A stretch of DNA of 60,000 nucleotides from Strigamia acuminata (lineage: Eukaryota > Arthropoda > Chilopoda > Geophilomorpha > Linotaeniidae): positions 7,986,501 to 8,046,500 of the forward strand of contig OX442318.1 in NCBI GenBank assembly GCA_949358305.1. The letters run 5' to 3'. The notes beneath the pieces are model-generated. The model searched no databases. It worked only from the letters and a program-made list of their open reading frames with translations, and was not told the DNA's origin. Shown here piece by piece: positions 49,104 through 59,927 of the stretch (positions within the stretch are counted from its first letter, which is position 1; each line of letters starts with the position of its first letter). Position numbers and translations under genes: made by a program.

Positions 49104-52100
49104 GTCCCCCCGTCCCGGCGGACTGGAACTTCGGTTTCTACTTCGAGGTTGCACAGTCTCTGGATGGGTCTTCGAAGCAGAGTTCCATTCGACATCCGAA
49201 TTTCACAGGAGCGAATCAAACCGTCTCGTCCTTCCTTCACGGAGGTGATGCGACCCAGCTTCCACGTCATTCTCGGTTTGTTCTGGTCTTCGATGATGAC
49301 AACGTCGCCAACATCAAATTTCGTTTGACTTGTATTTCCACGATGTTGTCGAAGCTCAATGAGGTATTCTTTGGTCCAACGATCCCAAAACCGACTCAGC
49401 AACGTCTGACGATATTTCCACGCTCTCAAAACAATTTCCTTCGATCCCGTGCCGGTTGAATACTTCTGTAGTGTTGGCAGGAATGATATTCGTCTTCCTA
49501 TTAAAAAATGAGAAGGGGAAAGGGGTAATTGCTCACTAGGATTATCATACACATAGGTTAAAGGCCTCGAATTTACAACGGCCTCAACTTCTGCCAAAAT
49601 CGTAACAAGTCCTTCGTAGTCAAGCGAGTTTTTCCCGATCGTTTTCTTCAATGTAAGTTTTACGGAACGCACCATGCGTTCCCAGAAACCGCCCCACCAA
49701 GGTGCGGTCTCAACTATGTACTTCCATTTAATTTGTTTCTCCGTAACGAATCCCTGAAATTGGTCTTCTGGCAAACTTTTTAAAAATAAATTCAACTCCT
49801 TATCTGCTCGTATAAATGTTTTCGCATTATCGGAATATATCGTTTTCGGGATTCCTCGCCGACAAATAAAACGCTTCATTGCATCTATGAAACGTTCGGT
49901 GGACAAACTCGAAACTAACTCAAGGTGGACTGCTCTCGTGACTGCACATGTGAACAGCGCAATATACGTTTTTGCTCCTAACTTGGTGTAGAGAGGTCCG
50001 GCAAAGTCAATACCACAAATTGCAAAAGGTTCACAAGGTGTAATTCGATCCACAGGCAGTAAACCCCACTTTTCTTTAGCCAGCCGCCCCTGTACTTTCC
50101 TGCACTGCACGCATTTGTTGATCACACTCTTGATGGTTTTTCGCGCTCGTAATACCCAAAACTGCTCTCGAAAACTGGCTAGTGTGTCGGCCAGTCCACC
50201 GTGGAGTAATCTCTCGTGTTCACCACGTATGATTAGTTTGGTAATCGGGTGCGAATGAGGAAGAATACAGGGCTCTCGAACGTCTCGAGGCATGTCTGCC
50301 AGTTGCCATCTGTGGGTTGCTCGAATTATTTCGTTGTCATCTAGAATAGGCGCAAGTTTAAATATTAGCGAGGTTTTTTGCAACAGTTTTTTGTTTTTTA
50401 ATTGTTTAAGTTCATCTCCGAAGTTGGTTTGCTGCAAGTATTTCACCCAATATTGTTCACTTAGTTTCAGTTCGTTGTTTGTTAACGGTTCACCATTTCG
50501 AGTTTTCGTTTTCAGATTTGTTATGAATCGAAACGTCCAAGCGGTGGCTCTTTTTAATTTCTTCCAAGTGCTAAATCGAGTGTAATCGATGTCTGGTTCT
50601 GCAATTGTTATTAATGTCACTTTTACTTCTTCTTCGTCGTCCTCGATGATTGGATTCACGTTCACGTCTTCATTTGGCCATCTCGATTCGTTGTCTGCAA
50701 GCCACGCCGGTCCTTTCAACCAAAATGGTTCTTCGGTGAGCTGTTTTACGTTCACTCCCCTCGTAACCAGGTCGGCTGGATTATCTTTCCCTGGGCAGTG
50801 GCGCCAATCGTCTCTCGATGTATTTTCGACAATTTCTCGTACACGATTGTACACGAATGTCGCTGGTCGGTTTTTGGTGTCGCGGATCCAGTGCAAAACT
50901 ATCTTGGAATCGGTCCAAATTGTGAAATCTTCACACCCAAGAGTCGCTTTCAATGTTGGAATCAGTCTTGTTGCCAGTAGCGCGCCCATCAGTTCCAGCT
51001 TTGGTAATGTTAGTTCCTTTACAGGCGCCACTCTACACTTGGAAATGATAAAATCAACATTAACAGTATTTGTTTCGTCCAGAACTCGAGTGTAGGCTAC
51101 TACGCCATACGCTCTCGGACTGGCATCACAGAAGATGTGAATCCTTTTCCCACAATTTCCTCCCCAATTTAATAATTTGCGCTCTAAATTTAAATTTTCG
51201 AGGTAGGGTATCTGAACATACCAATTTTCCCATTTTATCTTCACATATTCTGGAATGACGTCATCCCACCCAACATTTAATTTCCAAAGTTCCTGAAAAA
51301 TAATTTTAGCAGTTATCACAAAGGGGTTTGCCATTCCCAACGGGTCAAAAATCATGGCGGTAATTCTTACAATAAATCTCTTGGTGTATTTGGTCAAGTT
51401 AATCTCGTTAATCAATGCACTAATGTCTAATCCCAATTTATCTAACTCAATATCCCAAACTACCCCCAAAACCTTAGTTTTCTTTTGAAAAACTGTCACG
51501 TCACAATCTGGGTCATCTCGTATAATTTTCTCTTGTAATTTCACATCATTCGACTTCCATTTGGTTAATTTCATGTTCGCGGCTTGCAAAATCTCACGAC
51601 TCTCATCATAAATTTGAATTAACTTGTTCGAATTGTCAATACTTGTTACAAAATCGTCTACATACAAGTCTTCTTTCAGCTTGTCGCATGTGTCCGGGTA
51701 TTGGTCTTCAAACTTGTCGACGTGTTCTTTTACTGTTGCATTTAGTAAAAATGGACTGGGTCCTGTCCCAAATGGAACTCGAGTTTGGCGTAATTCAATT
51801 AGTTTTACCGACTCTTCACCGTTCCACCCGTCCTCAATCCAATAAAGTCGTGTGACGTCTCGTTCGTCCGTCTTGAGATGTATTCGATGGAAGGCTTTCT
51901 CGATGTCGCCGATTGCGCCGTATTTGCCGGTTCGGAACTTCAAAACAATGTTTATTAGATGAGGTAACATATTCGGACCCTTACTCAGACAGTCGTTTAG
52001 CGATAAACATCCTTTTGCGTGTGACGACGCGTCATACACAATCCTTAGCTTTGTTGTGGCTCGAGTTTCGTCAATTACTGGTCGATGAGGGATATAATAC

Positions 52101-54346
52101 GGGTTGTCTGGTTTCGAGTTCTTCGGAACTTTTTCCAAGATTCCGGAGGCGAGTTGTTCGTCGATCACTTTTTTATAGTCTAAATACAATTTGGGATTTT
52201 TTCGGAAACGGTTAATTAAGCTCCACAAACGCTTTTTTGCGACATCTCGATTGTCGCTCAATTCTTTGCGGTCGATCTTCCACGGGAATCCCACTTCGTA
52301 ATGGTCATCCACCCACTCAATCTGGTCTTTGAAGCGTTTCAACGTGTCCACTTCATCGATTCCCGGTTCCATAGTCTCGTGACGAATCCCAATCGACTCC
52401 AAGTTCCAAAATTTCTCTAAAAGTTCGTTTGTATTATCGGCAACAATCACTTTATTTACCCGCACCAAAGATGACATTGTTGTTTCTGTCTTCCCAGCTG
52501 ATCCGTGCAGTGTCCAACCAAAGATGGTTTCGATCGCCATCAAATTTTCGTCGATACGCTGCTGTTTTCCCGTTGTAACGCGCCAAAAGTTGTCGACGCC
52601 GATCAAAATGGACACTCCATCGTCTCGTTGAATGTTGCTATCGTGGGTTAGTTTAATATCGAATTTTCTTAACTTTTCCATCACCTGCTCATCTGGTTTT
52701 CCATGTAGGGTCGGCGTTATCCAAGGTGATTCGAGGGCTTCGATCTCTAAACTACAATTTCTATTTTCACAGTTATTCAAACTCAATTTCACCTTTTTCC
52801 TTTTTGTAATTGTTGGCTCAGTGGATCCGAAAGTCAAGAGGGCGAGGGATTGTTCTCCAGTTTTTTCCAGTTGTAATTCGCGCGACAGTTTTTCTGTGAT
52901 GAAACTTCTTTGTGATCCCCCATCCAAAAAACACTGGACTTTTCTTTTCTTGTTGCTTCCGTTGGCTTCCAGAACGACGACTTGCAGGAACATCACGGTT
53001 TCCATAGCTGTAGACTCTTGTACGGCTGAAGTTAAAGTTGTTTCTGTTTTCTTCGTGTCTTCTTTGTCGCACAAATACGTGTGATGTTTCTGCTCACATT
53101 TTCGGCATTTAAATCGGGTGTTGCATTGGCGAGCCTGATGATTCTCTTTTAAGCATCGATAACAACGTCGGGCCTTGAAACACGCTTCCTTTCGTTTCTC
53201 CACGGACAACGGACAGTCTGGACTCTTGTGATCTTCTTTCTCGCAAAACGTGCATTTGTAGACAATGTTGGAGAGGGCTGAAGCGGAACTGTGATTATTA
53301 GACTTGTAATTGGTTTTCTTCACTTCTTCCTTTCTGGTATTCGGAGCTTCCGTCGATTCTTGTGTTTTATTATTGGTTTTGTCTGCGGCTTCCGTACGCT
53401 CCCTCATCGCGACCTCGAATCTGAAGAAATCAAGAAATTCTTTTACTTTCCACGGCGCATCTCCTCGTGGACGCGCAAAATCGTGCTGGATACTGTTTGG
53501 TACAGCACGCGCTAATATTGGGCACAACAATGGTCCAAAGGTTTCCGCAGGTACGCCGAGGTTCTCGAGACTTTTGATGTGGAGGTCGCAAAAGTCGTAC
53601 AGCTTCCGTAACGCCGTTATATCCTCCGCTCGTTTCACTGGTTGCATCTCGAGGAGTTTTGCCATGTGTGCACCTACAATCTGTTCTTTTTGACCAAAAC
53701 GATTAGTTAAAAGTTCTATTGCAGTGTCATAGTTGAGTTCCGTCACGGTGAGCCCGCTAATTGCATTTGCTGCGAGTCCCTCGACGAGTGAGCGCAGATA
53801 CACAAACTTGGCGGTTTTGGGTAAAGCTGTATTGTTGTGCACGCTCAATTCAAAATCGGACCAGAACCCCGTCCAGGTTTCCGGCGTGCCTTTAAACTTG
53901 GCGACCTCGAGCTTCGGCAGTTTCATCACTGCACATTGCGGTTGAATTGGGTTTGGGTTTTGCACAGGTGGAACGAAAAGAGGGTTAACTGGTGGTATAT
54001 TTACGAGTGGTACTTGCGGTGGTTGTTGTGGTGGTGTTTGTTTCATTTGCGCGAGTTCTTTCAAGGCGACTTCGAGTGTGATTCGGGCGGCGGTCATCTC
54101 GTCTTGTAGTTCTTCCGCTTCGAATTCGTCTTGGTCCACCTCGTTCACGTCGGTGATCCCGTCGGCGATTATTGTGTCCAGTTTATCGATTTTCAAACGT
54201 TTTGTGATTAGTTGGGCTTGTATGCATAATAATCGTACCTCGTTGAGGGGATCCTCGGCCATTTCTTTCTTCAATTTCGCAAAAAGCGCACGCACGCTCC
54301 TTCTCTGTGTTTCCCTTTGTGCACGACTTCTTGCCAAATCGTCCAT
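49067..54346 (-). CDS. BEL/Pao gag-pol polyprotein (1,759 residues, intact)
   Basis: Start ATG at 54,344-54,346, 50 bp inside the 5' LTR boundary; a longer frame exists but begins with TTG. Domains, in residues: gag with a DUF1759-type region about 140-310 (FKGTPETWTGFW); three zinc knuckles about 365-427, two of them perfect CX2CX4HX4C; aspartic protease about 472 onward, active site LDGGSQ; reverse transcriptase about 740-900 with catalytic YVDD near 896; RNase H-like region with FCDASPRAYG near 1,071 and TDSK near 1,145; integrase zinc-binding HERLLHGG and CVQC near 1,377-1,415; integrase core Asp in DFAGP near 1,447, Asp in SDNAKTF near 1,506, Glu in FWERMV near 1,556; a DUF5641-type C-terminal domain about 1,640-1,735. 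Acts in the cytoplasmic particle (gag, reverse transcription) and nucleus (integration). No key residue appears missing. Confidence 0.97.
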   Translation of the reverse strand: MDDLARSRAQRETQRRSVRALFAKLKKEMAEDPLNEVRLLCIQAQLITKRLKIDKLDTIIADGITDVNEVDQDEFEAEELQDEMTAARITLEVALKELAQMKQTPPQQPPQVPLVNIPPVNPLFVPPVQNPNPIQPQCAVMKLPKLEVAKFKGTPETWTGFWSDFELSVHNNTALPKTAKFVYLRSLVEGLAANAISGLTVTELNYDTAIELLTNRFGQKEQIVGAHMAKLLEMQPVKRAEDITALRKLYDFCDLHIKSLENLGVPAETFGPLLCPILARAVPNSIQHDFARPRGDAPWKVKEFLDFFRFEVAMRERTEAADKTNNKTQESTEAPNTRKEEVKKTNYKSNNHSSASALSNIVYKCTFCEKEDHKSPDCPLSVEKRKEACFKARRCYRCLKENHQARQCNTRFKCRKCEQKHHTYLCDKEDTKKTETTLTSAVQESTAMETVMFLQVVVLEANGSNKKRKVQCFLDGGSQRSFITEKLSRELQLEKTGEQSLALLTFGSTEPTITKRKKVKLSLNNCENRNCSLEIEALESPWITPTLHGKPDEQVMEKLRKFDIKLTHDSNIQRDDGVSILIGVDNFWRVTTGKQQRIDENLMAIETIFGWTLHGSAGKTETTMSSLVRVNKVIVADNTNELLEKFWNLESIGIRHETMEPGIDEVDTLKRFKDQIEWVDDHYEVGFPWKIDRKELSDNRDVAKKRLWSLINRFRKNPKLYLDYKKVIDEQLASGILEKVPKNSKPDNPYYIPHRPVIDETRATTKLRIVYDASSHAKGCLSLNDCLSKGPNMLPHLINIVLKFRTGKYGAIGDIEKAFHRIHLKTDERDVTRLYWIEDGWNGEESVKLIELRQTRVPFGTGPSPFLLNATVKEHVDKFEDQYPDTCDKLKEDLYVDDFVTSIDNSNKLIQIYDESREILQAANMKLTKWKSNDVKLQEKIIRDDPDCDVTVFQKKTKVLGVVWDIELDKLGLDISALINEINLTKYTKRFIVRITAMIFDPLGMANPFVITAKIIFQELWKLNVGWDDVIPEYVKIKWENWYVQIPYLENLNLERKLLNWGGNCGKRIHIFCDASPRAYGVVAYTRVLDETNTVNVDFIISKCRVAPVKELTLPKLELMGALLATRLIPTLKATLGCEDFTIWTDSKIVLHWIRDTKNRPATFVYNRVREIVENTSRDDWRHCPGKDNPADLVTRGVNVKQLTEEPFWLKGPAWLADNESRWPNEDVNVNPIIEDDEEEVKVTLITIAEPDIDYTRFSTWKKLKRATAWTFRFITNLKTKTRNGEPLTNNELKLSEQYWVKYLQQTNFGDELKQLKNKKLLQKTSLIFKLAPILDDNEIIRATHRWQLADMPRDVREPCILPHSHPITKLIIRGEHERLLHGGLADTLASFREQFWVLRARKTIKSVINKCVQCRKVQGRLAKEKWGLLPVDRITPCEPFAICGIDFAGPLYTKLGAKTYIALFTCAVTRAVHLELVSSLSTERFIDAMKRFICRRGIPKTIYSDNAKTFIRADKELNLFLKSLPEDQFQGFVTEKQIKWKYIVETAPWWGGFWERMVRSVKLTLKKTIGKNSLDYEGLVTILAEVEAVVNSRPLTYVYDNPSEQLPLSPSHFLIGRRISFLPTLQKYSTGTGSKEIVLRAWKYRQTLLSRFWDRWTKEYLIELRQHRGNTSQTKFDVGDVVIIEDQNKPRMTWKLGRITSVKEGRDGLIRSCEIRMSNGTLLRRPIQRLCNLEVETEVPVRRDGGTVETGGFQSEII
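49104..49117 (-). other. Polypurine tract of the BEL/Pao element
   Basis: On the minus strand GGGACGGGGGGAC directly precedes the 3' LTR, the position where plus-strand DNA synthesis is primed. The tract is interrupted by C residues. It lies inside the gag-pol coding frame. Confidence 0.6.
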
Positions 54347-54377
54347 TTTCGCGTTCTGGTTCGTTTTCAAAAATGTT

Positions 54378-54395
54378 TCCCGGGTTTCGGCACCA
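54378..54395 (-). other. Primer-binding site, complementary to tRNA-Phe 3' end
   Basis: Directly inside the 5' LTR the minus strand reads TGGTGCCGAAACCCGGGA. Its complement, TCCCGGGTTTCGGCACCA, equals the 3' end (with CCA) of eukaryotic tRNA-Phe(GAA) as I know it, 18 of 18 bases. Only 49 bp separate the LTR from the start codon. Confidence 0.8.
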
Positions 54396-54695
54396 TGAGA
54401 CGTTGCACGAGCAACTTGTATAAATGAAACACTCCTAAAACTTGTTAAAACGACGGATGGAGTCGGATTCGGATCGAAGTTTGTTGTAGACTCAAAGAAA
54501 CGATGTAGACAAGGTTACATTTGAAAAGACAGTGAGTTTTTATTCAAAATTTTAGATATATAAAACAAGAGGATTAAGTTAATCCTTAAATTCCAATAAT
54601 ATAGATCCGGGTCACAAGTGAACTTTTCCACTTGCGCCACGGTGGTCAAAACACTCAACTAAATTATTTCACTTTGGAAACCGCCAGTTTCCACA
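54396..54695 (-). repeat. 5' LTR of the BEL/Pao element
   Basis: 300 bp, no difference from the 3' LTR found on base-by-base reading. Carries the same TATATA and AATAAA words. Drives minus-strand transcription of the element. Confidence 0.97.
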
Positions 54696-54700
54696 ACCAC
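54696..54700. other. Target-site duplication, right copy (ACCAC)
   Basis: Matches 48,799-48,803. Removing the element and one copy gives the empty site TTTGACCACCAAGTA. Confidence 0.9.
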
Positions 54701-57700
54701 CAAGTAAAGTACAATCAAAAAAGACCATCCACCTCAAAGTTATCGCTTAATCAACTAAATGAATATTTATTTTAAAAACGCCTTTGTTCCAACACCAGCA
54801 CGCTCCAATGGGTGTTTCACAGCAACAAAGTATCATGAAAGGGAATCCAAAGAAAGACTATAATAGGCCTATCTAGGTTAGGCCTATCTAGATCTGGAGA
54901 AATGTTTTCTGGGAACTTACGGCTAGTGTATATTGATAAATTCATAATTTTATTACACGAAGAAAACACTGTACACAATGTATACAGTCGTACATCCCTT
55001 CTGTTTATCTTTTAATACTGTTGTTAGGGTAAGACGAGAGACCGAGTCACTATTGACGTCATTGAATCTCAATGGATTTTTATGCCACCTGGTAGATAAA
55101 ATCAAAACAGCTAAACTGAAGGGAAGTTTTTTTTGTCCACGGCTGTACATGTCGATAATAATTGTGCTATTGCTATTTCAAATATCCGTTGAGTATTTCT
55201 ACTATGGACGCACTAACACTACGACATCATTTAAAAGTGACAAAGAAAGTAACTTTCCAAGGCTGACTTGTTCTGAATATGACGTAAAAAGCGTCTCTTC
55301 CGCCTTCTACAGACGGTGAATATACTCAAAAATGAAACACTTTAAAAGTGGACTTGCTAGTGATTGGCACACCAAATTTAAATTTTGTTTGTTACGTCAT
55401 TTAATCTAAGCCTTACTCTCGATTTACAACAATGGTCGTAACTAATTACTAATTATAATTCATTTACATCAAGAACACTTTAACGCCTGATTTCACTGAA
55501 ATAAATTTTTTTATTTTGCATATTTTTATTTTTATTTTGCATAAAATGGACTTTTTGGTGCATGTTTTATGCGCATAAAACGAATTTAATTTTGCATAAA
55601 TATCCAGGGTCTAGTCATAACTGTCAGTTCAAATATGGCGCCTCATCATGGCACAGAAGTTGATGTTATGGTCAAATTGTAGTAAATTAAAAGAAATTAA
55701 AAGAAAATAAAGAAGATTGACATTCCTTCAAGAATTGAAATAAAATAATGTTCTCGTTTTGTCAATCCACCGCACTTTAATACCAAAAATAAAATACAAC
55801 TGAAAACGATGCACTTTAAACCGAATGCGTGTTCAGTATTCTTCGGGGTAGAATTGGCAACAACAAATACGAGACCATGTCAAGTACAAAAAGCCGACGA
55901 AGGGAAACATCCTTTCCTCGCATTTGAAACGCGACTAAAAATGCAACGAGGCCACAATTACTTATTCATAATTCCCTCGCTGCTCGCCTTCACCTCAGTC
56001 GGTATCAAGCCATCGTCCACAGGCTTATAACTCGAGTTGACTGTGTTTGCGCATAAGCCGATGCCATTAGGTGCACCTGGCATCCTGCTTTGGAGCAAAT
56101 TGTTGCTTGTCTCGCTGTTTATGTGAATCCAATGAGTCATTAAGTCTCATTACCAAATGATTTAAGCACTACTATTTCAAGTAAAGAGTGGTAAAAAAAA
56201 TCGCTTTTCGTTGCAAAGACGTCATTAAATAAGCCAAACTTGTAAACAAGGCTTCATCCAAGCTACTTTGAACAAGCTAAATTAATGACCCTTAAAAAGA
56301 AATAAACCTCTTTGCTTTAAAATTCTAGCAAAAGAATGAAACATGTATTTTGCATTACACTTTTCACCTTTCCTTTCCTTTCCTTCACTTAACTTATCGA
56401 TTCACAACTTCTTTCCTTTATGATCTTAAACTACCCTGGCCCTCCCAACAACTCAGTGTAATCAGATTACGTCGCAAAAAATAACAATTTGACTGACCAC
56501 ACGCACTTAAAAGCATGGCCAAACAATGACAAAAATCAATGAATGCCCAAAACACCAAAACAAATTCTTCACCAAATGCTAAAATTCACTAAATACCAAA
56601 AACCAAATGTTTGCACCAAATACCGTATTTCCTCTTACAGTGCGCGAGCCTCCAATAAATTAAAACTTGTAATTTCTAGATGGAAAAAGAACTCGTTTTG
56701 AATTACGCGCGGTTATTTTTCTGGACAAACGGTTTGACCTGTTTATTTGACTTTTTGGCCACAAACTATCAATACATGAAGGAATAAAGTGTATATTCTG
56801 AATTGTCTATATTGTCTCTTATTTAAGAGTAAAACAGGTCCAACCTCAAAGTTAAATAAATCGTACCTCACGTTTGAATACTTTTTGCGAGGGGTTGTAA
56901 TCCTAGGAAAAATTATTTCGTCAATAGTACGCGGATGCACAATTAAAATAAATGCCTACCATCTACCAAAAACGAATTTTATTTAGTAAACACCAAAAAT
57001 TACAAGAGCAAATGTTGAGCAAACAGCGAAAAGCCAAGAGTTAATTGAATAGTAAAAGTGCGCCAATAGAAATATTTGGTGCATCATCCCAAACGAAAAG
57101 GTTTGTTTTGTGAGTTGGCAGCTCATTTCATTATGCGACTTTAATCTCTCGTGTGTCCATACTTGTGCCAGTAATCATAAACAATTTTCCCTCCCATTTC
57201 CTCCTCTAAATGAATCGAAACGCACAGCGGCAAACCTTTAATGGCAATCATTATACACACACTGAACACACATCTCCTGAGCTGCAAACTCGTTCGGTTG
57301 GAGAGTGCACCGCAGGGGTCATCACATCCGAGCTGTGCCTGCAGCCACCACTGCCTTGACCTGTGGTGTCCACTGTATTCTGACATATTTCAAACGCACC
57401 AGATAAGGACTCGTGTGGGACCTTTTGTGTGCACCATCATTCCAACGCCCAATGCTCAGATAGACGCATGATCCACATACCAAATTCTCATCAGAGACAA
57501 AAGCAAACCAAACATCAATATCTCTTCAACGACTCTGTTTAAATTCTTGTTTTGTCCACAAGCGGCGTGTGCACTTAGCAGCAACCGACACATGCATGCA
57601 GACCAACTTGTCCTGTTTACCACGTCCCTTGACATGCATTTTGATAATACAGTTTGTAAAACGTATTATCAAATGCATTACCAATATTATTGTTTGTCAA

Positions 57701-59743
57701 ACACATGTGAACATATTTTCAAATGCATTTTTTCAATTGTATTACGAAATACATTATTTAATATACAGGGTTTCTAAACAATTTGAAAAATTTATTAAAA
57801 TTACAAATAAAATTGAATACTTTTGAAACTTGTCCATAAGTATATACAGGGCGTCTCAAAAGTCTGAACCACCCTAAATATTTCGTGAGCAATTGCATCT
57901 AGGCCAACTTTGATGAAGCGATCGTATAGGAAGTTGGGTGAGAGCAATCCAATGATGTCATCAAATTTGACCTTGAAGGCCATTTTCAAGGTTATTCACT
58001 TGCTAACTTCTAAACCAATTAGGTTAGAGCAAAAACGTCAATTACAAAGTTGTAGAGCATCATCTAATTAGTCTAGAACTGTTCTTAAAAAAATTATCTC
58101 TTCCTGAAAAGTTTTGAGAAAAAAAGGTTTGAAATGGGGAAGTGCCGGTAGCGATGCGCGCATGCGCAATAAAAATAGTTCGGGTTCACTCGAATTAAAC
58201 AACCTTCTGCGAGGGATTATTCACTACTCGAATAATCCTTGTCATCCATTTAGGCTGGTTTAAAAAATATAAACAAGTTTAAATGTCTTTATGAATGCGC
58301 TTACTGTTTACGAAGACTTATGACAAACTCCCATTGGCTATTGGCCTTTGCGTTTAAAAAAAACTTCAACTAACCACTCCAATGGCATCATTCAATAATT
58401 TTGTGAATATATCTCTGGAAAAGCAATTCAAACTTATCCAGTATAATGATTTTCCTCTTTCGTCCATCAAATTGTAGATATTGGTCATTTTATGTGGCCA
58501 CAAACTGCAGCGAGCGATTTCATTTTCCAATACATGTAAAAGAATTGCGTTTTATTCTTTTTTGTTCAATAAAAAAAATATTTTTTTTTCTTTCTTAAAA
58601 TGTAATAAAAATAAAAAAAAAATACAGAAGAGAACAAATTACATCCAAATCTAAATGGGATCATTGCAAATTTTCTTTTACATTGGACAAAAAAAAGCAT
58701 TTCCTTTACTTGTATAAGCAAATTTCCTCCATAACAAAGAGAAAAAAACAAAAGAAAAAAAAAACAATTTATGCATTAGATCTTCTGTAATCAAACGTCA
58801 ACTTCAACTTCATTTGTTTTCCAACAAAAAAAAAAAAAACATACATAGAAAAAAGAAATTCCATTTTCAATTACAATCCAATGGACTGATCCATCTATTC
58901 CTTTTCCCTACTGATAATTTATCCTCAATGTTTTCTTTCAACCCAGAAGTAACCAATGCTTTAATCAGACTGTTTCAAACTCAGGTAAAATGGTTGCAAG
59001 CACAAGACCCATTAGAGACTCTTTTAAGGTTCCAGTTGATTCCATGTCCCCTTTAGTGTTTTTTTTCTTCTTCTTCTTCTGTTTCTTCTTTTCTGCTCTT
59101 CATCCATCCTGCTATTGTTTTTTTTTCTTTTCCTCTTTTGGTGTCTTACAGCAAATGAAAGACCATGAAATGCTTTTATCCCCATTGGCAGGAAGGTAGA
59201 AGATTGAATTTGAAAATCTTCCATCCTTGCTAACTCCAACAGAAACCTTTCTGCCCTTTACATCATGGACTACTGAAACATGTGTGCCACACCTATACAC
59301 TCCGAGAAACTTAAAAATTGCCAACTTGGCACCTTGTTTTATTCTTCCTCTCCATCCATCCTTGCAATACAAACACTTTTTTCTGAGTAAACCACACACT
59401 CTATGCTTGTGAGACGGCAAATTTATACAGTTCGCCATCCATTATTATACGGAAATGAATTTATTGATGCTAGAAAGTGGAGGAAACAAAAGGTTACTCC
59501 ACCAAAGAAACTCAAGTCTTGCGGTCAGGGGTGGAGTCAACCCCATGCATGCCAGGAAGCCAGGGCATCGTCCCAGTACTTCGACTAAGTTCACACTTCA
59601 CTGTCCTCCCGGTATCGTTATGCCAAACTCATACTGCGCATGCCATTTAGCAGTATTAAACCTAATGCTCAACTCTTTATAACGAATCGCAGTGTGTAAT
59701 CAAAATGTTTATTTAAAGTTTTTCAGGTTTAGTGTAATAAATA
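54701..59743. other. AT-rich non-coding stretch right of the retrotransposon
   Basis: I recognised no gene. Noted items: AGGCCTATCTAG twice at about 54,866-54,892; a terminus-like ATACAGGGTTTCTAAAC at 57,765 and ATACAGGGCGTCTCAAAAG at 57,844, a word common at ends of insect interspersed repeats; and pyrimidine-rich runs at 59,060-59,140. Open frames are short (113 codons at most) and lack domain signals. Confidence 0.55.
59670..59692. mobile_element. Single terminus of the pogo-type MITE
   Basis: AACTCTTTATAACGAATCGC, matching the left end of the complete copy 75 bp to the right, with nothing else of the element attached. Confidence 0.6.
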
Positions 59744-59927
59744 CAGTCGAAACTCTTTATAACGAATCGCAAGGGACCCTAAAAATCGATTCGTTATAAC
59801 GATAATTCGTTATATCGAAATTTTTTAACGTGGTGTTCTATGGCCAGCCAACCAAACCGGCTATTTTTAGGTATTAGTTATATCGATAATTCGTTATATC
59901 GCAATTCGTTATAAAGAGTTTCTACTG
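59744..59927. mobile_element. Complete pogo/Tigger-type MITE (184 bp)
   Basis: Terminal inverted repeats: left CAGTCGAAACTCTTTATAAC, right (read inward) CAGTAGAAACTCTTTATAAC, one mismatch in about 25 bp. Flanked by TA on both sides (59,742-59,743 and 59,928-59,929). No coding capacity. CAGT-starting termini with TA duplication and TATAACGAA words are typical of pogo-derived MITEs. Relatives lie at 17.4-17.9 kb, 25.0 kb and 59.67 kb. Confidence 0.88.

Larger units (their letters stand above)
48804..54695 (-). mobile_element. Complete BEL/Pao LTR retrotransposon
   Basis: The element is 5,892 bp in minus orientation. It has two 300-bp LTRs (TG...CA ends), a 5-bp target duplication ACCAC, a primer-binding site next to the 5' LTR, a purine-rich tract next to the 3' LTR, and one uninterrupted gag-pol frame of 1,759 residues with all expected domains. 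Domain order protease - reverse transcriptase - RNase H - integrase and the single fused frame are those of the BEL/Pao superfamily. No envelope-like frame is present. LTR identity and the open frame indicate a very recent insertion that may still be mobile. It lies right of the plus-strand candidate exon, possibly within its first intron. Confidence 0.97.

Noticed and set aside
49040-54398. Many plus-strand frames of 60-170 codons
   Set aside because: All lie antisense to the intact BEL/Pao gag-pol frame or its LTRs and are shadows of it.
54953-55319. Overlapping frames on both strands with a hydrophobic segment (MSIIIVLLLFQIS)
   Set aside because: Possible signal anchor but no homology, both strands open, and no splice signals; likely chance or transposon-derived.
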